Under the pieces are notes generated by a model, which had not been told where the DNA came from, did not search any database, and saw nothing but the letters and a program-made list of their open reading frames with translations. DNA of 22,335 bases from a virus. Location of the stretch: IMG/VR virus record IMGVR_UViG_3300033388_004021, positions 1 through 22,335 of that record. One strand, 5' to 3'. Position 1 is the first letter of the stretch. Each line of letters opens with the position of its first letter. Made by a program: the position numbers and the translations under genes. Positions 11,404 through 18,571 of this stretch are shown here, one piece after another.

Positions 11404-12849
11404 ATGAAAAATATTCTAAAGAGATTTGGTGCCGCTTTTGGTAGCCCAAGCCAGAAGGCTAGCCCAACCAAAACAAAAGGTGCACCAGGAACAGCAGTAT
11501 ATGGTGGTTATATTCTTGAAGATGAAAAGAATAGTGAATTAGCCGGTTCCAAGAAGTATCAGACGTATAGCGATATCCTAGCTAATGTTGGCATAGTAGC
11601 CGCTGGTACACGTTACTTCTTAAACTTAGTATCTAAAGCTAAGTGGAAAGTTGTCCCCGCAGATGACTCAGATGAAGCTAAGGAATATGCAGATATAATC
11701 ACATCTCAGATGTCCCGTATGGACACTTCTTGGTCTAGAGTAATCAGACGCGCGGCTATGTATCGTTTCTATGGTTTTAGTATTCAAGAATGGACTATGG
11801 AAAAGAAAGATGGTATGTTGCAGTTTGTGGATATAGCCCCACGTCCTCAAATAACAATTGAACGCTGGAACACCGATGATTACGGTAAAGTATTAGGTGT
11901 AGCCCAAAGATCCCCTCAGACAGCTCAAGAGATTTATTTACCTCGCCAAAAAATTATTTATATAGTAGATGACTCCATTAATGACTCACCAGAGGGTCTT
12001 GGCCTGTTTAGGCATATTGTTGCGAAGTCCCAAAGACTATTACGTTATGAACAATTAGAGGGTTACGGTTTCGAATCTGATCTAAGAGGCATCCCAGTTG
12101 GTAGAGCCCCATACGCTACTCTACAAGAAGGTGTCGATACTGGATTACTAACCCAAGCAGAAATGAATGATGCCTTAGCACCGATTACCTCCTTTATATC
12201 TAATCACATTAAAAATCCTGCCCTCGGTATCTTACTAGATAGTATGACTTACCAATCCGAAGACGAAGCAGCTACCCCTAGTGAGGTTTACCAATGGGAC
12301 GTAGACCTCTTAAAAGGCAGCGCTACTTCCTTCGCCGATGTAGCATTAGCCATTGAGCGTTTAAATAGAGAAATAGCCCGTATACTAGGCGTCGATGGGA
12401 TGCTCCTCGGAGAATCTGGTGGCTCTAATGCAATGAGTTCAGATAAGTCCCTAAACTTTGCTTTGATTGTGGACAGTACCCTAAGTGAACTAGCCGATAC
12501 CTATGAAAAGGATATGATCGCTAGAATGTTCGAAGTTAATGGTTGGCCAGAAGATATGAAGCCTACCTTTAATACTGAGCAAATGCAGCATCGTGATATT
12601 ACACAGATTACACAAGCCCTTAAAGATATTGCAGCGGCTGGTGGTAAGCTATCGAGAAATGATCCAGCGATCAACTCTATTCGAGAAAGGCTTGGTCTAC
12701 CAGCTCAACCTGAACTAACTGAAGAAGAATTTGCTTCTCTTCAAGGTAAGGGTGGTGCAACAACTAATGCCGGTGGAAACACTGACCCAAACGTTGATAT
12801 CAGTGAAGGTAAGAAAAATAGTCTAGACGATTCAAATCAACAGAAATAA
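11404..12849 (+). CDS. Portal protein (DUF935-like)
   Basis: The 481-residue product follows terL and has the features of DUF935-type portals: I-L-A-N-V-G-I-V-A-A-G-T-R-Y near 60, K-W-K-V-V-P-A, then F-Y-G-F-S-I-Q-E-W, and a central segment with I-A-R-I-L-G-V-D-G-M-L-L-G. It forms the dodecameric DNA channel at the head vertex. The binding site is weak (TTGGAT). The C-terminus is low complexity (Gly, Asn, Thr). Family assignment is by pattern; function is well supported by context. Confidence 0.85.
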   Translation: MKNILKRFGAAFGSPSQKASPTKTKGAPGTAVYGGYILEDEKNSELAGSKKYQTYSDILANVGIVAAGTRYFLNLVSKAKWKVVPADDSDEAKEYADIITSQMSRMDTSWSRVIRRAAMYRFYGFSIQEWTMEKKDGMLQFVDIAPRPQITIERWNTDDYGKVLGVAQRSPQTAQEIYLPRQKIIYIVDDSINDSPEGLGLFRHIVAKSQRLLRYEQLEGYGFESDLRGIPVGRAPYATLQEGVDTGLLTQAEMNDALAPITSFISNHIKNPALGILLDSMTYQSEDEAATPSEVYQWDVDLLKGSATSFADVALAIERLNREIARILGVDGMLLGESGGSNAMSSDKSLNFALIVDSTLSELADTYEKDMIARMFEVNGWPEDMKPTFNTEQMQHRDITQITQALKDIAAAGGKLSRNDPAINSIRERLGLPAQPELTEEEFASLQGKGGATTNAGGNTDPNVDISEGKKNSLDDSNQQK

Positions 12850-12892
12850 TTAAGCACCCCTGATTACGGTATCCTCATAAATATGAATTGGA

Positions 12893-12907
12893 TCCCGATA
12901 ATCGGGA
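12893..12907 (+). other. 15-bp palindrome downstream of the portal gene
   Basis: TCCCGATAATCGGGA is a perfect 7+1+7 palindrome just upstream of the 12913 promoter. It could be an operator or an RNA hairpin. Confidence 0.55.
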
Positions 12908-12912
12908 GTCCC

Positions 12913-12941
12913 GTGACATTCTAAAAGGTTCTTGGGATAAT
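12913..12941 (+). promoter_or_regulatory. Sigma70-type promoter before the 12994 gene
   Basis: GTGACA (12913-12918), 17 bases, GATAAT (12936-12941): 5 of 6 in both hexamers. It is flanked by palindromes at 12893-12907 and 12977-12990. Confidence 0.7.
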
Positions 12942-12976
12942 TTAACCATTACCTAAGAATCGTACACTAATAACCA

Positions 12977-12990
12977 AGTCTCCGGAGACT
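12977..12990 (+). promoter_or_regulatory. Palindrome overlapping the ribosome binding site of the 12994 gene
   Basis: AGTCTCCGGAGACT is a perfect 14-bp palindrome containing GGAGA, six to seven bases before the ATG. As RNA it forms a 5-bp stem around CCGG, which may limit ribosome access or bind a regulator. Confidence 0.55.
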
Positions 12991-12993
12991 AGA

Positions 12994-13425
12994 ATGCCTG
13001 AAGATAAAGTTTCAACTAGAGAATTTGATCGCTGGGCTGACTTGCTCATTCAGGCACAAGCTGATCTCAGCTCTGAGCTTAAAGATATTAGTCACGAGAT
13101 TAAAGTAACTAACGGCCTTCTCCGAGAAGATATAGCCACAACAAGAAATCTAGTTGAAAACCATATTCAGAGTTACCGTTCAGATCAACGTCAAAATCAA
13201 GTAACCTTCGTTCAATTTAATTCCAGAATAGAAGAAATAGAGCAGCTCCAAGCAGACCAATCTAGTATTTACCAGTCGGCTAAGATCATTAAGTACGCTG
13301 CGACATTAATCCTTGCGGGAGCTTTGACGGCAGTAGGTACAGGACTAACCGGTTATGTTCATTTTGGTAAGAGTGAACCTATTAAACAACTTAAGACTAA
13401 AGAAGAGCAGGATAATACCGAATAG
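12994..13425 (+). CDS. Coiled-coil protein with one C-terminal TM segment
   Basis: The 143-residue product has a long helical, heptad-rich region (about 10-95) and one hydrophobic segment (about 101-122: Y-A-A-T-L-I-L-A-G-A-L-T-A-V-G-T-G), then a short charged tail. The layout resembles XhlA-type hemolysin/holin partners and other phage tail-anchored proteins, but no signature is certain. It is unusual for such a gene to lie between portal and connector genes. Its own promoter and structured ribosome binding site suggest separate control. Confidence 0.7.
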   Translation: MPEDKVSTREFDRWADLLIQAQADLSSELKDISHEIKVTNGLLREDIATTRNLVENHIQSYRSDQRQNQVTFVQFNSRIEEIEQLQADQSSIYQSAKIIKYAATLILAGALTAVGTGLTGYVHFGKSEPIKQLKTKEEQDNTE

Positions 13426-13439
13426 CCTCTGAGTAGAGG
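13426..13439 (+). other. Small hairpin after the 12994 gene
   Basis: CCTCT and AGAGG form a 5-bp stem with a GAGT loop directly after the stop codon. There is no T-run. TATACT occurs at 13445 and 13454, so a weak promoter could lie here, but no -35 is evident. Confidence 0.3.
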
Positions 13440-13477
13440 GAAGGTATACTTGCTATACTATTTATGAGGAATAACAG

Positions 13478-14029
13478 ATGGCACTAGTTGTAGGTACTAA
13501 CAGTTATGGTTCTCAATCAGAAGCTGATGCTTATTTTGAGGATTCTGTGCACAACAACACTTGGTCTTCTTACACTAGTGAGCAGAAAGATCAAGGTCTA
13601 GTTACCGCTACCCGCCAACTTGAAAGGCAGTCTTGGGACGGTACGAAAGAGGATTCCACTCAGATATTAGATTTTCCAAGAACTGGGCTATATGATTGCG
13701 CAGGTAATTCTATAACTGCTGACGAATCCTTAACCTATATAAAAGAGGCCGAATTTGAGTACTCCCTAGCTATTTTGCAGGATAATAGTATCTTGACTTC
13801 GTCAAATGTTTCCGGATCTAACATTAAGAAGGCAGAAGCTGGTTCAGCTAAAGTAACCTATTTCCGTCCAGTAACTGGTACCAAATACCCACTTCCAGTT
13901 CTTAACATTGTTAAATGCTTCTTCTTGGGGAACAGTTCTAGTACGCCTACCATGAGAGTGAGCGGTAATTCAGACGGTAGTAGTTTTACCTCAGCCCCTG
14001 CGTATGGATTAAACCGAGGATTCAAGTAA
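13478..14029 (+). CDS. Head-tail connector, DnaT-like family
   Basis: The 183-residue product opens with G-T-N-S-Y-G-S-Q-S-E-A-D-A-Y-F and continues with A-T-R-Q-L-E-R-Q-S-W-D-G-T-K and L-D-F-P-R-T-G-L. This is the pattern of the phage DnaT-like/head completion adaptor family, which sits on the portal and joins it to the tail. The C-terminal third is Ser/Gly-rich. TGAGGAATAACAG precedes the ATG. Its stop overlaps the next start (TAATG). Confidence 0.75.
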   Translation: MALVVGTNSYGSQSEADAYFEDSVHNNTWSSYTSEQKDQGLVTATRQLERQSWDGTKEDSTQILDFPRTGLYDCAGNSITADESLTYIKEAEFEYSLAILQDNSILTSSNVSGSNIKKAEAGSAKVTYFRPVTGTKYPLPVLNIVKCFFLGNSSSTPTMRVSGNSDGSSFTSAPAYGLNRGFK

Positions 14030-14394
14030 TGCTTAATATACTTAATGCTAATATAGCAGGAGTGATAAACTCAGCTCTTGGTAATTTGGTATTCGACCAG
14101 ACCTTGGTAAAAATAACTAGTGTCAGGGATCCTTCAGATTCTACAAAGAGAATCAAAACACAGGCCTCTTATCCGTGTAAGGGCTTCGTTGATTCTTACA
14201 CTGATAAGTGGGTGAACGGTGAAACCATTAAGATAACGGACAGAAAGATAATCATCCTAGGGGATACTCTAGAGTCAGGTATTATTCCAGAAACAGGTGA
14301 TCAGATAATTGCCGAGAATACTACTTTTACAATTGTGGCCAATGGCGTTACACGGGATCCTGCTGGGGCTACCTATGAATGTCGTTCCAATTAA
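14029..14394 (+). CDS. Putative head-tail stopper or minor structural protein
   Basis: The 121-residue product is beta-rich after an N-terminal helix, with K-G-F-V-D-S-Y-T-D-K-W and I-I-L-G-D-T-L and an I-I-P-E-T-G-D-Q-I turn. Small beta-barrel stopper or head-closure proteins occupy this place after the adaptor in many phages. Assignment relies on order and size more than on motifs. Confidence 0.6.
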   Translation: MLNILNANIAGVINSALGNLVFDQTLVKITSVRDPSDSTKRIKTQASYPCKGFVDSYTDKWVNGETIKITDRKIIILGDTLESGIIPETGDQIIAENTTFTIVANGVTRDPAGATYECRSN

Positions 14395-14425
14395 CCTTTA
14401 AATCTTCTTTATTTTATATTCGCTG

Positions 14426-14455
14426 TTGACAGTATTATATAAAGCATGGTAAGAT
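14426..14455 (+). promoter_or_regulatory. Promoter for the protease-scaffold-capsid genes
   Basis: Perfect TTGACA (14426-14431), 18 bases, TAAGAT (14450-14455) with a TGG extended -10 just upstream. It would start near 14462, before the protease gene. Confidence 0.75.
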
Positions 14456-14497
14456 CATTGTATTGTATATTTATTAAACTTCTTCAGGAAACCCAGA

Positions 14498-14911
14498 ATG
14501 AGTAAAGAATTCCATGTTAATACATCTATATGCAAGGTTGATGACAACCTAGGTTTAGTATTTGGTTGGGCTATCGTCTGTAAGAAAGATGGTGAAGATT
14601 ACTTTGATCTCCAAGATGATCACATTCCTGAAGACGCAATGCTAAAGGCATCTGCTGACTTTATGTTAAATAGCCGTATGGCGAAGGACATGCATAAAGA
14701 AGATGGCGAACTTCCTGGTTCTATCGTATTCGCTTTTCCAATGACTACTGAAGTAGCTAAATCATTCGGTATTGATACACCACAAACTGGTTTAATGATT
14801 GCAATGAAGCCAGACGATCAAGATATCCTTGCTAAGTTTCAAGATGGTACTTATACAGGGTTCTCGATTGGTGGTAACCGTATAACTTCTGAGGATGTTA
14901 AAGATGCCTAG
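14498..14911 (+). CDS. XkdF-like prohead protease (N-terminal part)
   Basis: The 137-residue product has V-F-G-W-A-I-V (21-27), D-L-Q-D-D-H-I-P (37-44), A-D-F-M-L and M-H-K-E-D-G-E-L-P-G-S-I (65-76), then G-F-S-I-G-G-N near the end. These are the blocks of XkdF-type prohead proteases, with His66 and a following Ser (Ser75, or the Ser of F-S-I-G-G) as catalytic candidates. In many relatives the chain continues into an L-x-E-I-S-x-V-D-x-P-A block; here that block lies in the next, +1-shifted frame. It would cut scaffold and capsid precursors inside the prohead. CAGGAAA precedes the ATG. Confidence 0.8.
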   Translation: MSKEFHVNTSICKVDDNLGLVFGWAIVCKKDGEDYFDLQDDHIPEDAMLKASADFMLNSRMAKDMHKEDGELPGSIVFAFPMTTEVAKSFGIDTPQTGLMIAMKPDDQDILAKFQDGTYTGFSIGGNRITSEDVKDA

Positions 14912-16025
14912 TAAAAAACGAATTTTAAAAGAATTCAAATTGACTGAGATTAGTGCCGTTGATAAACCTGCTCAGTCTCCGGCCTTGGCCACAATCATGA
15001 AACGTAATGATGATACCATCGAAAAGAAATATGTCATGACTAGTGGTACGGATGGGCATACTCATTTAATATCAATCGATATCTGGTCGAAAGATAACAT
15101 GGGTGGGTACACAAGCTGGACTGATGGTCACGAGCATCCCTTTATATTAAGAGATGATGGTACCATTGAAGTAGGTGAAGCAGACGGCCACGATCACGGG
15201 GTATTCCCTAGTACAGAACAAATTTTCCAGAAAGACTTGACAGAAGATCAAATAAAGCCTATTATGGCCTTAATGAAAACAACTTTTGAAAAACCAAACG
15301 CTGCCGATAACGGTGGGCAACAACCAGTGCATACTAAGGAGACTAACATGCCTGATATTAGCAAAGCCGTTCATCAAACGGCATTAGACCAAGTGGACAG
15401 TCTGAAAAAATCTTTAGCTGTAGCAATAGCTTTCGGTACATTAACAGACTTACAAAAATCTCACCATGCAACACTTGATGAAGCAGGCAAAGAACTTTTC
15501 TTAGCTAAGTCTTCAGCTGAACGTGCCATGGAATTAGAAGTAATTGAAAAAGCAAATGCAATTGTTTATACAGCTGATGATGGTACTGAGTTCCGTAAGA
15601 ACGATGATCCTCGTATGGTACAAATGGCTAAACGAGCTGATGAAGCTGATAGAAACTTAGCTAAAGCCTTAGAAGCTGAACAAGCTGCTACTTTTGCAAA
15701 ACGTGCTACTACAGAGCTGGCTAACCTTCCCGGTGAGCAAGATGATCAAGTTGCTTTATTAAAAGCCGTTGCTACAATTGAAGATGATACAGTACGTGGT
15801 AATGTGGAAACTATCTTAAAAGCACACAATAATAACATGGCCACTACCACTACCACTTTTGGTACGCAGCTGACACCAGTAACTAAAGGCCAAAGCGCTG
15901 CTGTACAGTTAGATACTTTAGCTAAAGCCCATGTAGCCGCTAACCCTGACGTATCTTACTTAGATGCATATGAGCTGGTTGGTGCCGCTAACCCTGACCT
16001 TTATAACGAAGCAGTATCAAGTTAA
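14904..16025 (+). CDS. XkdF C-terminal block fused to scaffold protein
   Basis: I prefer the ATG at 14904, with GAGG nine bases upstream, over 14895; it overlaps the protease stop by eight bases. The 373-residue product begins with L-T-E-I-S-A-V-D-K-P-A-Q, the segment that usually ends the XkdF protease. A region with three D-G-H-x-H motifs follows (about residues 50-100). From about 149 it is a charged helical protein (A-E-L/E-A-L-E-A-E-Q patterns) typical of scaffolds, with D-V-S-Y-L-D-A-Y near the C-terminus. It probably links the protease to scaffold assembly. Translation may be by coupling or by a +1 frameshift from the protease. Confidence 0.75.
   Translation: MPSKKRILKEFKLTEISAVDKPAQSPALATIMKRNDDTIEKKYVMTSGTDGHTHLISIDIWSKDNMGGYTSWTDGHEHPFILRDDGTIEVGEADGHDHGVFPSTEQIFQKDLTEDQIKPIMALMKTTFEKPNAADNGGQQPVHTKETNMPDISKAVHQTALDQVDSLKKSLAVAIAFGTLTDLQKSHHATLDEAGKELFLAKSSAERAMELEVIEKANAIVYTADDGTEFRKNDDPRMVQMAKRADEADRNLAKALEAEQAATFAKRATTELANLPGEQDDQVALLKAVATIEDDTVRGNVETILKAHNNNMATTTTTFGTQLTPVTKGQSAAVQLDTLAKAHVAANPDVSYLDAYELVGAANPDLYNEAVSS
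15348..16025 (+). CDS. Internal in-frame start: separate scaffold protein
   Basis: AAGGAG (15336-15341), six bases, then ATG at 15348, in frame with the larger gene. It is one of the best ribosome binding sites in the window, placed inside a coding region at the boundary between the His-rich and helical parts. It would give a 225-residue scaffold alone (from M-P-D-I-S-K-A-V). Lambda C/Nu3 is the precedent for a scaffold made from an internal start. Confidence 0.65.
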   Translation: MPDISKAVHQTALDQVDSLKKSLAVAIAFGTLTDLQKSHHATLDEAGKELFLAKSSAERAMELEVIEKANAIVYTADDGTEFRKNDDPRMVQMAKRADEADRNLAKALEAEQAATFAKRATTELANLPGEQDDQVALLKAVATIEDDTVRGNVETILKAHNNNMATTTTTFGTQLTPVTKGQSAAVQLDTLAKAHVAANPDVSYLDAYELVGAANPDLYNEAVSS

Positions 16026-16060
16026 TCGATACTCTTCCAATATTTTTGGAGTAAATTATT

Positions 16061-16450
16061 ATGTTCGAATCAAATCGTTCAATTAGCCTTCCACCAAGCA
16101 CTAATGTTATTACTCAATATCGCTTTGTGTCTATGGGTACTGGTGGACATGTTAAACAGGCTGCAGACACTGAAGGTGTAGTCGGTATTTCCCTTGAAGC
16201 CTCATCAGCCAATCAAGACGCTGCCATTCCTGTATCCATCTTAGATGGTGCTCTTATGGAGGTTGAAGCAGGAGCTACGATTACTCCTGGTGTTCAGCTT
16301 ACTACTGACAGTGATGGACGGGCTATTCCACTACCCGCAAGTGGAGGTACTACACACTTTGTTTGTGGTACTAGCTATGTCGGTGGTGACATAAATGAAA
16401 CCATAACCATTATCGCTAACCAATCAGGTTTCGTCACGGTACCTGCCTAA
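16061..16450 (+). CDS. Capsid decoration/head protein (DUF2190-like)
   Basis: The 129-residue beta-rich product includes G-V-V-G-I-S-L-E-A, A-T-I-T-P-G-V-Q-L-T-T-D-S-D-G-R-A and a Gly-rich C-terminus (I-I-A-N-Q-S-G-F). The P-G-x-x-L-T-T-D-x-x-G-R-A block is typical of the small phage decoration proteins encoded just before the major capsid gene. It would sit on the outer capsid surface. TTGGAGT precedes the ATG. Confidence 0.8.
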   Translation: MFESNRSISLPPSTNVITQYRFVSMGTGGHVKQAADTEGVVGISLEASSANQDAAIPVSILDGALMEVEAGATITPGVQLTTDSDGRAIPLPASGGTTHFVCGTSYVGGDINETITIIANQSGFVTVPA

Positions 16451-16483
16451 CCCTTAACTTGAACTATATCTTAGGAGAATAAG

Positions 16484-17470
16484 ATGCCAGTTACTAACCC
16501 TACAGCCGGTGACGTTCATGTTAACGCCCCGCTAACTAACTTCGGTCAGAAGTATTTATTAAATGCTTCTTCATTTATTGCATCACGAGCAATGCCGAAT
16601 ATTCCAGTTGCTAAACAATCGGATCTTTATTATGAATTTAATAAAGGTGATTTTCTTCGTGATGAGGCCGCACAACGTGCTGATGGTACTGAGTCAGCCG
16701 GTGGTGGTTTCCGTCTATCGACTACTCCTTACTATGCGAATGTGTATGCTTTCCATAAAGATATCACAGATCGCCAACGAGCTAACCAAGATGTTCAAGT
16801 ACGCCTTGACCAATCTGCCAGTCAATGGGTAATTCAGAAACTACTCATTAAACGTGAGCTTTTATTCACAAGCTCATATATCAGCTCTGGTAAGTGGGCT
16901 ACAGACAAGACGCTTACGGCCGATGAAAAATGGGACAATGCGTTATCAGACCCTATCCAGCAGATCCGTGAAGGTAAACGTACTGTTCAAGGCCAGACCG
17001 GTATGCGCCCAAACAAGATGGTTATAGCACGTGATGCTTATGATGCTCTTTTGGATAACGATGCTATTGTTGGGCGTATTGCAGGTGGGGCAACAGTTGC
17101 TTTACCAGCAATGGTTCAGAAGCAGCGTTTAACTGAATTACTAGAGCTTGAAGAGATCTATGTTTTAGATGGTATATATAATTCTGCGAAAGCTAACCTA
17201 GCTGACCCGACAGCGGCTACCATTGGCTTTATGTCTACCGGCACAGCTTTGCTTTATTATGCACCTTCTTCAGTAAACTTAGATGAACCAACAGCCGGTT
17301 CACAGTTCTCTTGGACTGGTTTTACAGGAGCAACTGATTCTGGTCAACGTATTAAGCGTTTCCGTATGGAGAACCTATCATCAGACCGTGTTGAAGGTGA
17401 GATGGCTTTTGATTACAAACTTGTTGGATCAGAACTTGGTTACTTCTTCCCAGCTGTATTAACTGCTTAG
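16484..17470 (+). CDS. Major capsid protein
   Basis: The 328-residue product lies after scaffold and decoration genes. It has an N-terminal arm (L-N-A-S-S-F-I-A-S-R-A-M-P-N-I-P-V-A), a long segment with F-H-K-D-I-T-D-R-Q-R-A-N-Q, and A-R-D-A-Y-D-A-L-L-D-N-D and G-F-M-S-T-G-T-A-L-L-Y-Y typical of HK97-fold capsid proteins. TAGGAGAATAAG is a very strong ribosome binding site, and a strong terminator follows. Both fit a highly expressed virion protein. Confidence 0.9.
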   Translation: MPVTNPTAGDVHVNAPLTNFGQKYLLNASSFIASRAMPNIPVAKQSDLYYEFNKGDFLRDEAAQRADGTESAGGGFRLSTTPYYANVYAFHKDITDRQRANQDVQVRLDQSASQWVIQKLLIKRELLFTSSYISSGKWATDKTLTADEKWDNALSDPIQQIREGKRTVQGQTGMRPNKMVIARDAYDALLDNDAIVGRIAGGATVALPAMVQKQRLTELLELEEIYVLDGIYNSAKANLADPTAATIGFMSTGTALLYYAPSSVNLDEPTAGSQFSWTGFTGATDSGQRIKRFRMENLSSDRVEGEMAFDYKLVGSELGYFFPAVLTA

Positions 17471-17491
17471 TCAGTTAAAGTTAATGCTTCG

Positions 17492-17519
17492 ATAAAGGGG
17501 GCTACATGCCCCCTTTATT
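17492..17519 (+). terminator. Strong terminator after the major capsid gene
   Basis: ATAAAGGGGGC (17492-17502) and GCCCCCTTTAT (17508-17518) form an 11-bp stem with a TACAT loop. It should cut transcription sharply after the capsid gene. No clear promoter is seen before 17550, so downstream genes may rely on read-through. Confidence 0.85.
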
Positions 17520-17549
17520 CTATTCACTAAAATATAAGGAATACAGCAA

Positions 17550-17900
17550 ATGGCTATTCAAGGTTTTTACAAAAGAAACAGAATATATACAGTTGTTAGA
17601 GCGATCACTTTAACCTCAAAAACAAAATTGCCTGTCGGCACTGAGTTACCAAACAAAGATATAACACTTCGTGGATTTCAAATGCGTAGCCTTTTCCAGC
17701 GCGGTTATATCGGCCTGAAAGATAGTGCTTGGACAAAAGCCCGGTTATCTCAATACCAAGAAAACCTCACTCCAGAGCCAACACCAGAGCCAGAGCCAGA
17801 GCCAGAGCCAACTCCTAAAAAGAAACCTAGAACAAAAAAACAAAAAACAAAAACAGAACCTAAAGAAAGCAGTTCTGTTCCTTGGGCAGAAGAAGAATAA
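17550..17900 (+). CDS. Small structural protein with Pro-Glu repeats and basic tail
   Basis: The 116-residue product has a folded N-terminus of about 70 residues, then a P-E-P repeat region (about 75-89), a very basic stretch (K-K-K-P-R-T-K-K-Q-K-T-K) and an acidic end (W-A-E-E-E). The P-E-P part is encoded by CCAGAG hexamer repeats. The split of acidic-proline and lysine regions suggests a flexible tether. No family is recognised; it is probably a virion accessory. ATAAGGAATACAGCAA precedes the start. Confidence 0.7.
   Translation: MAIQGFYKRNRIYTVVRAITLTSKTKLPVGTELPNKDITLRGFQMRSLFQRGYIGLKDSAWTKARLSQYQENLTPEPTPEPEPEPEPTPKKKPRTKKQKTKTEPKESSSVPWAEEE
17784..17810 (+). repeat. CCAGAG hexamer tandem repeat (4.5 copies)
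   Basis: Four perfect CCAGAG units (17784-17807) plus CCA. A related CCAGAG sits at 17772-17777. The repeat encodes P-E and could gain or lose units in frame by slippage. Confidence 0.85.
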
Positions 17901-17915
17901 CCAAGGCAGGTACGT

Positions 17916-18296
17916 ATGGGAAACCGTTCTTATAACAGTATTTACACGCGTTCTGTGGAGCACCGTTTCACTCATGATGGTGTCTCAGGTTCTTTTGAAT
18001 TCGATTTAAACGTTCATGCCCCACGGAATAATATCGTGGAGTATTTCTACTTTATTGATATGAATGGAGAATTAATCGAAGCAACCGCAGGTAATGTGGA
18101 TATTACTATGGCCGCTGACAGCCCGATCTTTAATACCTTGCACGATGGTTCGTTTAAGGCTAAGAATGCAGCTTACCCTGATCGTACGAAACCAAGCGGT
18201 TATGGTATGGCCAGTAAGGTAAGAATAACCTTGTCAGGTATCGCTGGCAGCGGTATAGTAGGGTTTTCTTTCCTTGTAACCCAGAATATAAGCTAA
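17916..18296 (+). CDS. Putative virion structural protein
   Basis: The 126-residue beta-rich product has alternating hydrophobic strands (G-S-F-E-F-D-L-N-V-H-A; I-V-E-Y-F-Y-F-I-D) and K-V-R-I-T-L-S-G-I-A-G-S-G-I-V-G-F-S-F. It resembles small head or tail accessory proteins by position and composition only. Its stop overlaps the next start (TAATG). Confidence 0.65.
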   Translation: MGNRSYNSIYTRSVEHRFTHDGVSGSFEFDLNVHAPRNNIVEYFYFIDMNGELIEATAGNVDITMAADSPIFNTLHDGSFKAKNAAYPDRTKPSGYGMASKVRITLSGIAGSGIVGFSFLVTQNIS

Positions 18297-18556
18297 TGGC
18301 TGGTTATTTACGGATACCTAATAAAAACGAGGAGAAAGGGAACCCACCCGCTCCATCGGACTTAAAGAACCCAGTCTTCACCTACGAGGGGGATTCCCTT
18401 TCCAGAGTTGATTATGATAACGGGTCATCCAAGTCTCTTACTTATGATAGTAATGGTTCATTATCTCAATTAGTGTTTGATAATGAAGGGGTGGTTATTA
18501 CCCGAGAGTTTATATATAATTCCAATGGAACGTTAAGTTCCATTATTGATACTTAA
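18296..18556 (+). CDS. Small protein with YD-like repeats
   Basis: The 86-residue product has a Pro-rich N-terminus and then short repeats of the type Y-D/N-x-x-G-x-L-S-x-L/I (about 28-86): Y-E-G-D-S-L-S-R-V, Y-D-S-N-G-S-L-S-Q-L, Y-N-S-N-G-T-L-S-S-I. This resembles the YD/RHS repeat used in carbohydrate-binding shells. The protein is too short for an RHS shell, so it may be a fibre or adhesin accessory. Confidence 0.65.
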   Translation: MAGYLRIPNKNEEKGNPPAPSDLKNPVFTYEGDSLSRVDYDNGSSKSLTYDSNGSLSQLVFDNEGVVITREFIYNSNGTLSSIIDT

Positions 18557-18571
18557 AAAGAGATTATTACA

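Noticed and set aside
17745-17975. Minus-strand frame with Trp-Leu repeats
   Set aside because: It is the antisense reading of the CCAGAG repeat and Lys codons; no start signal.
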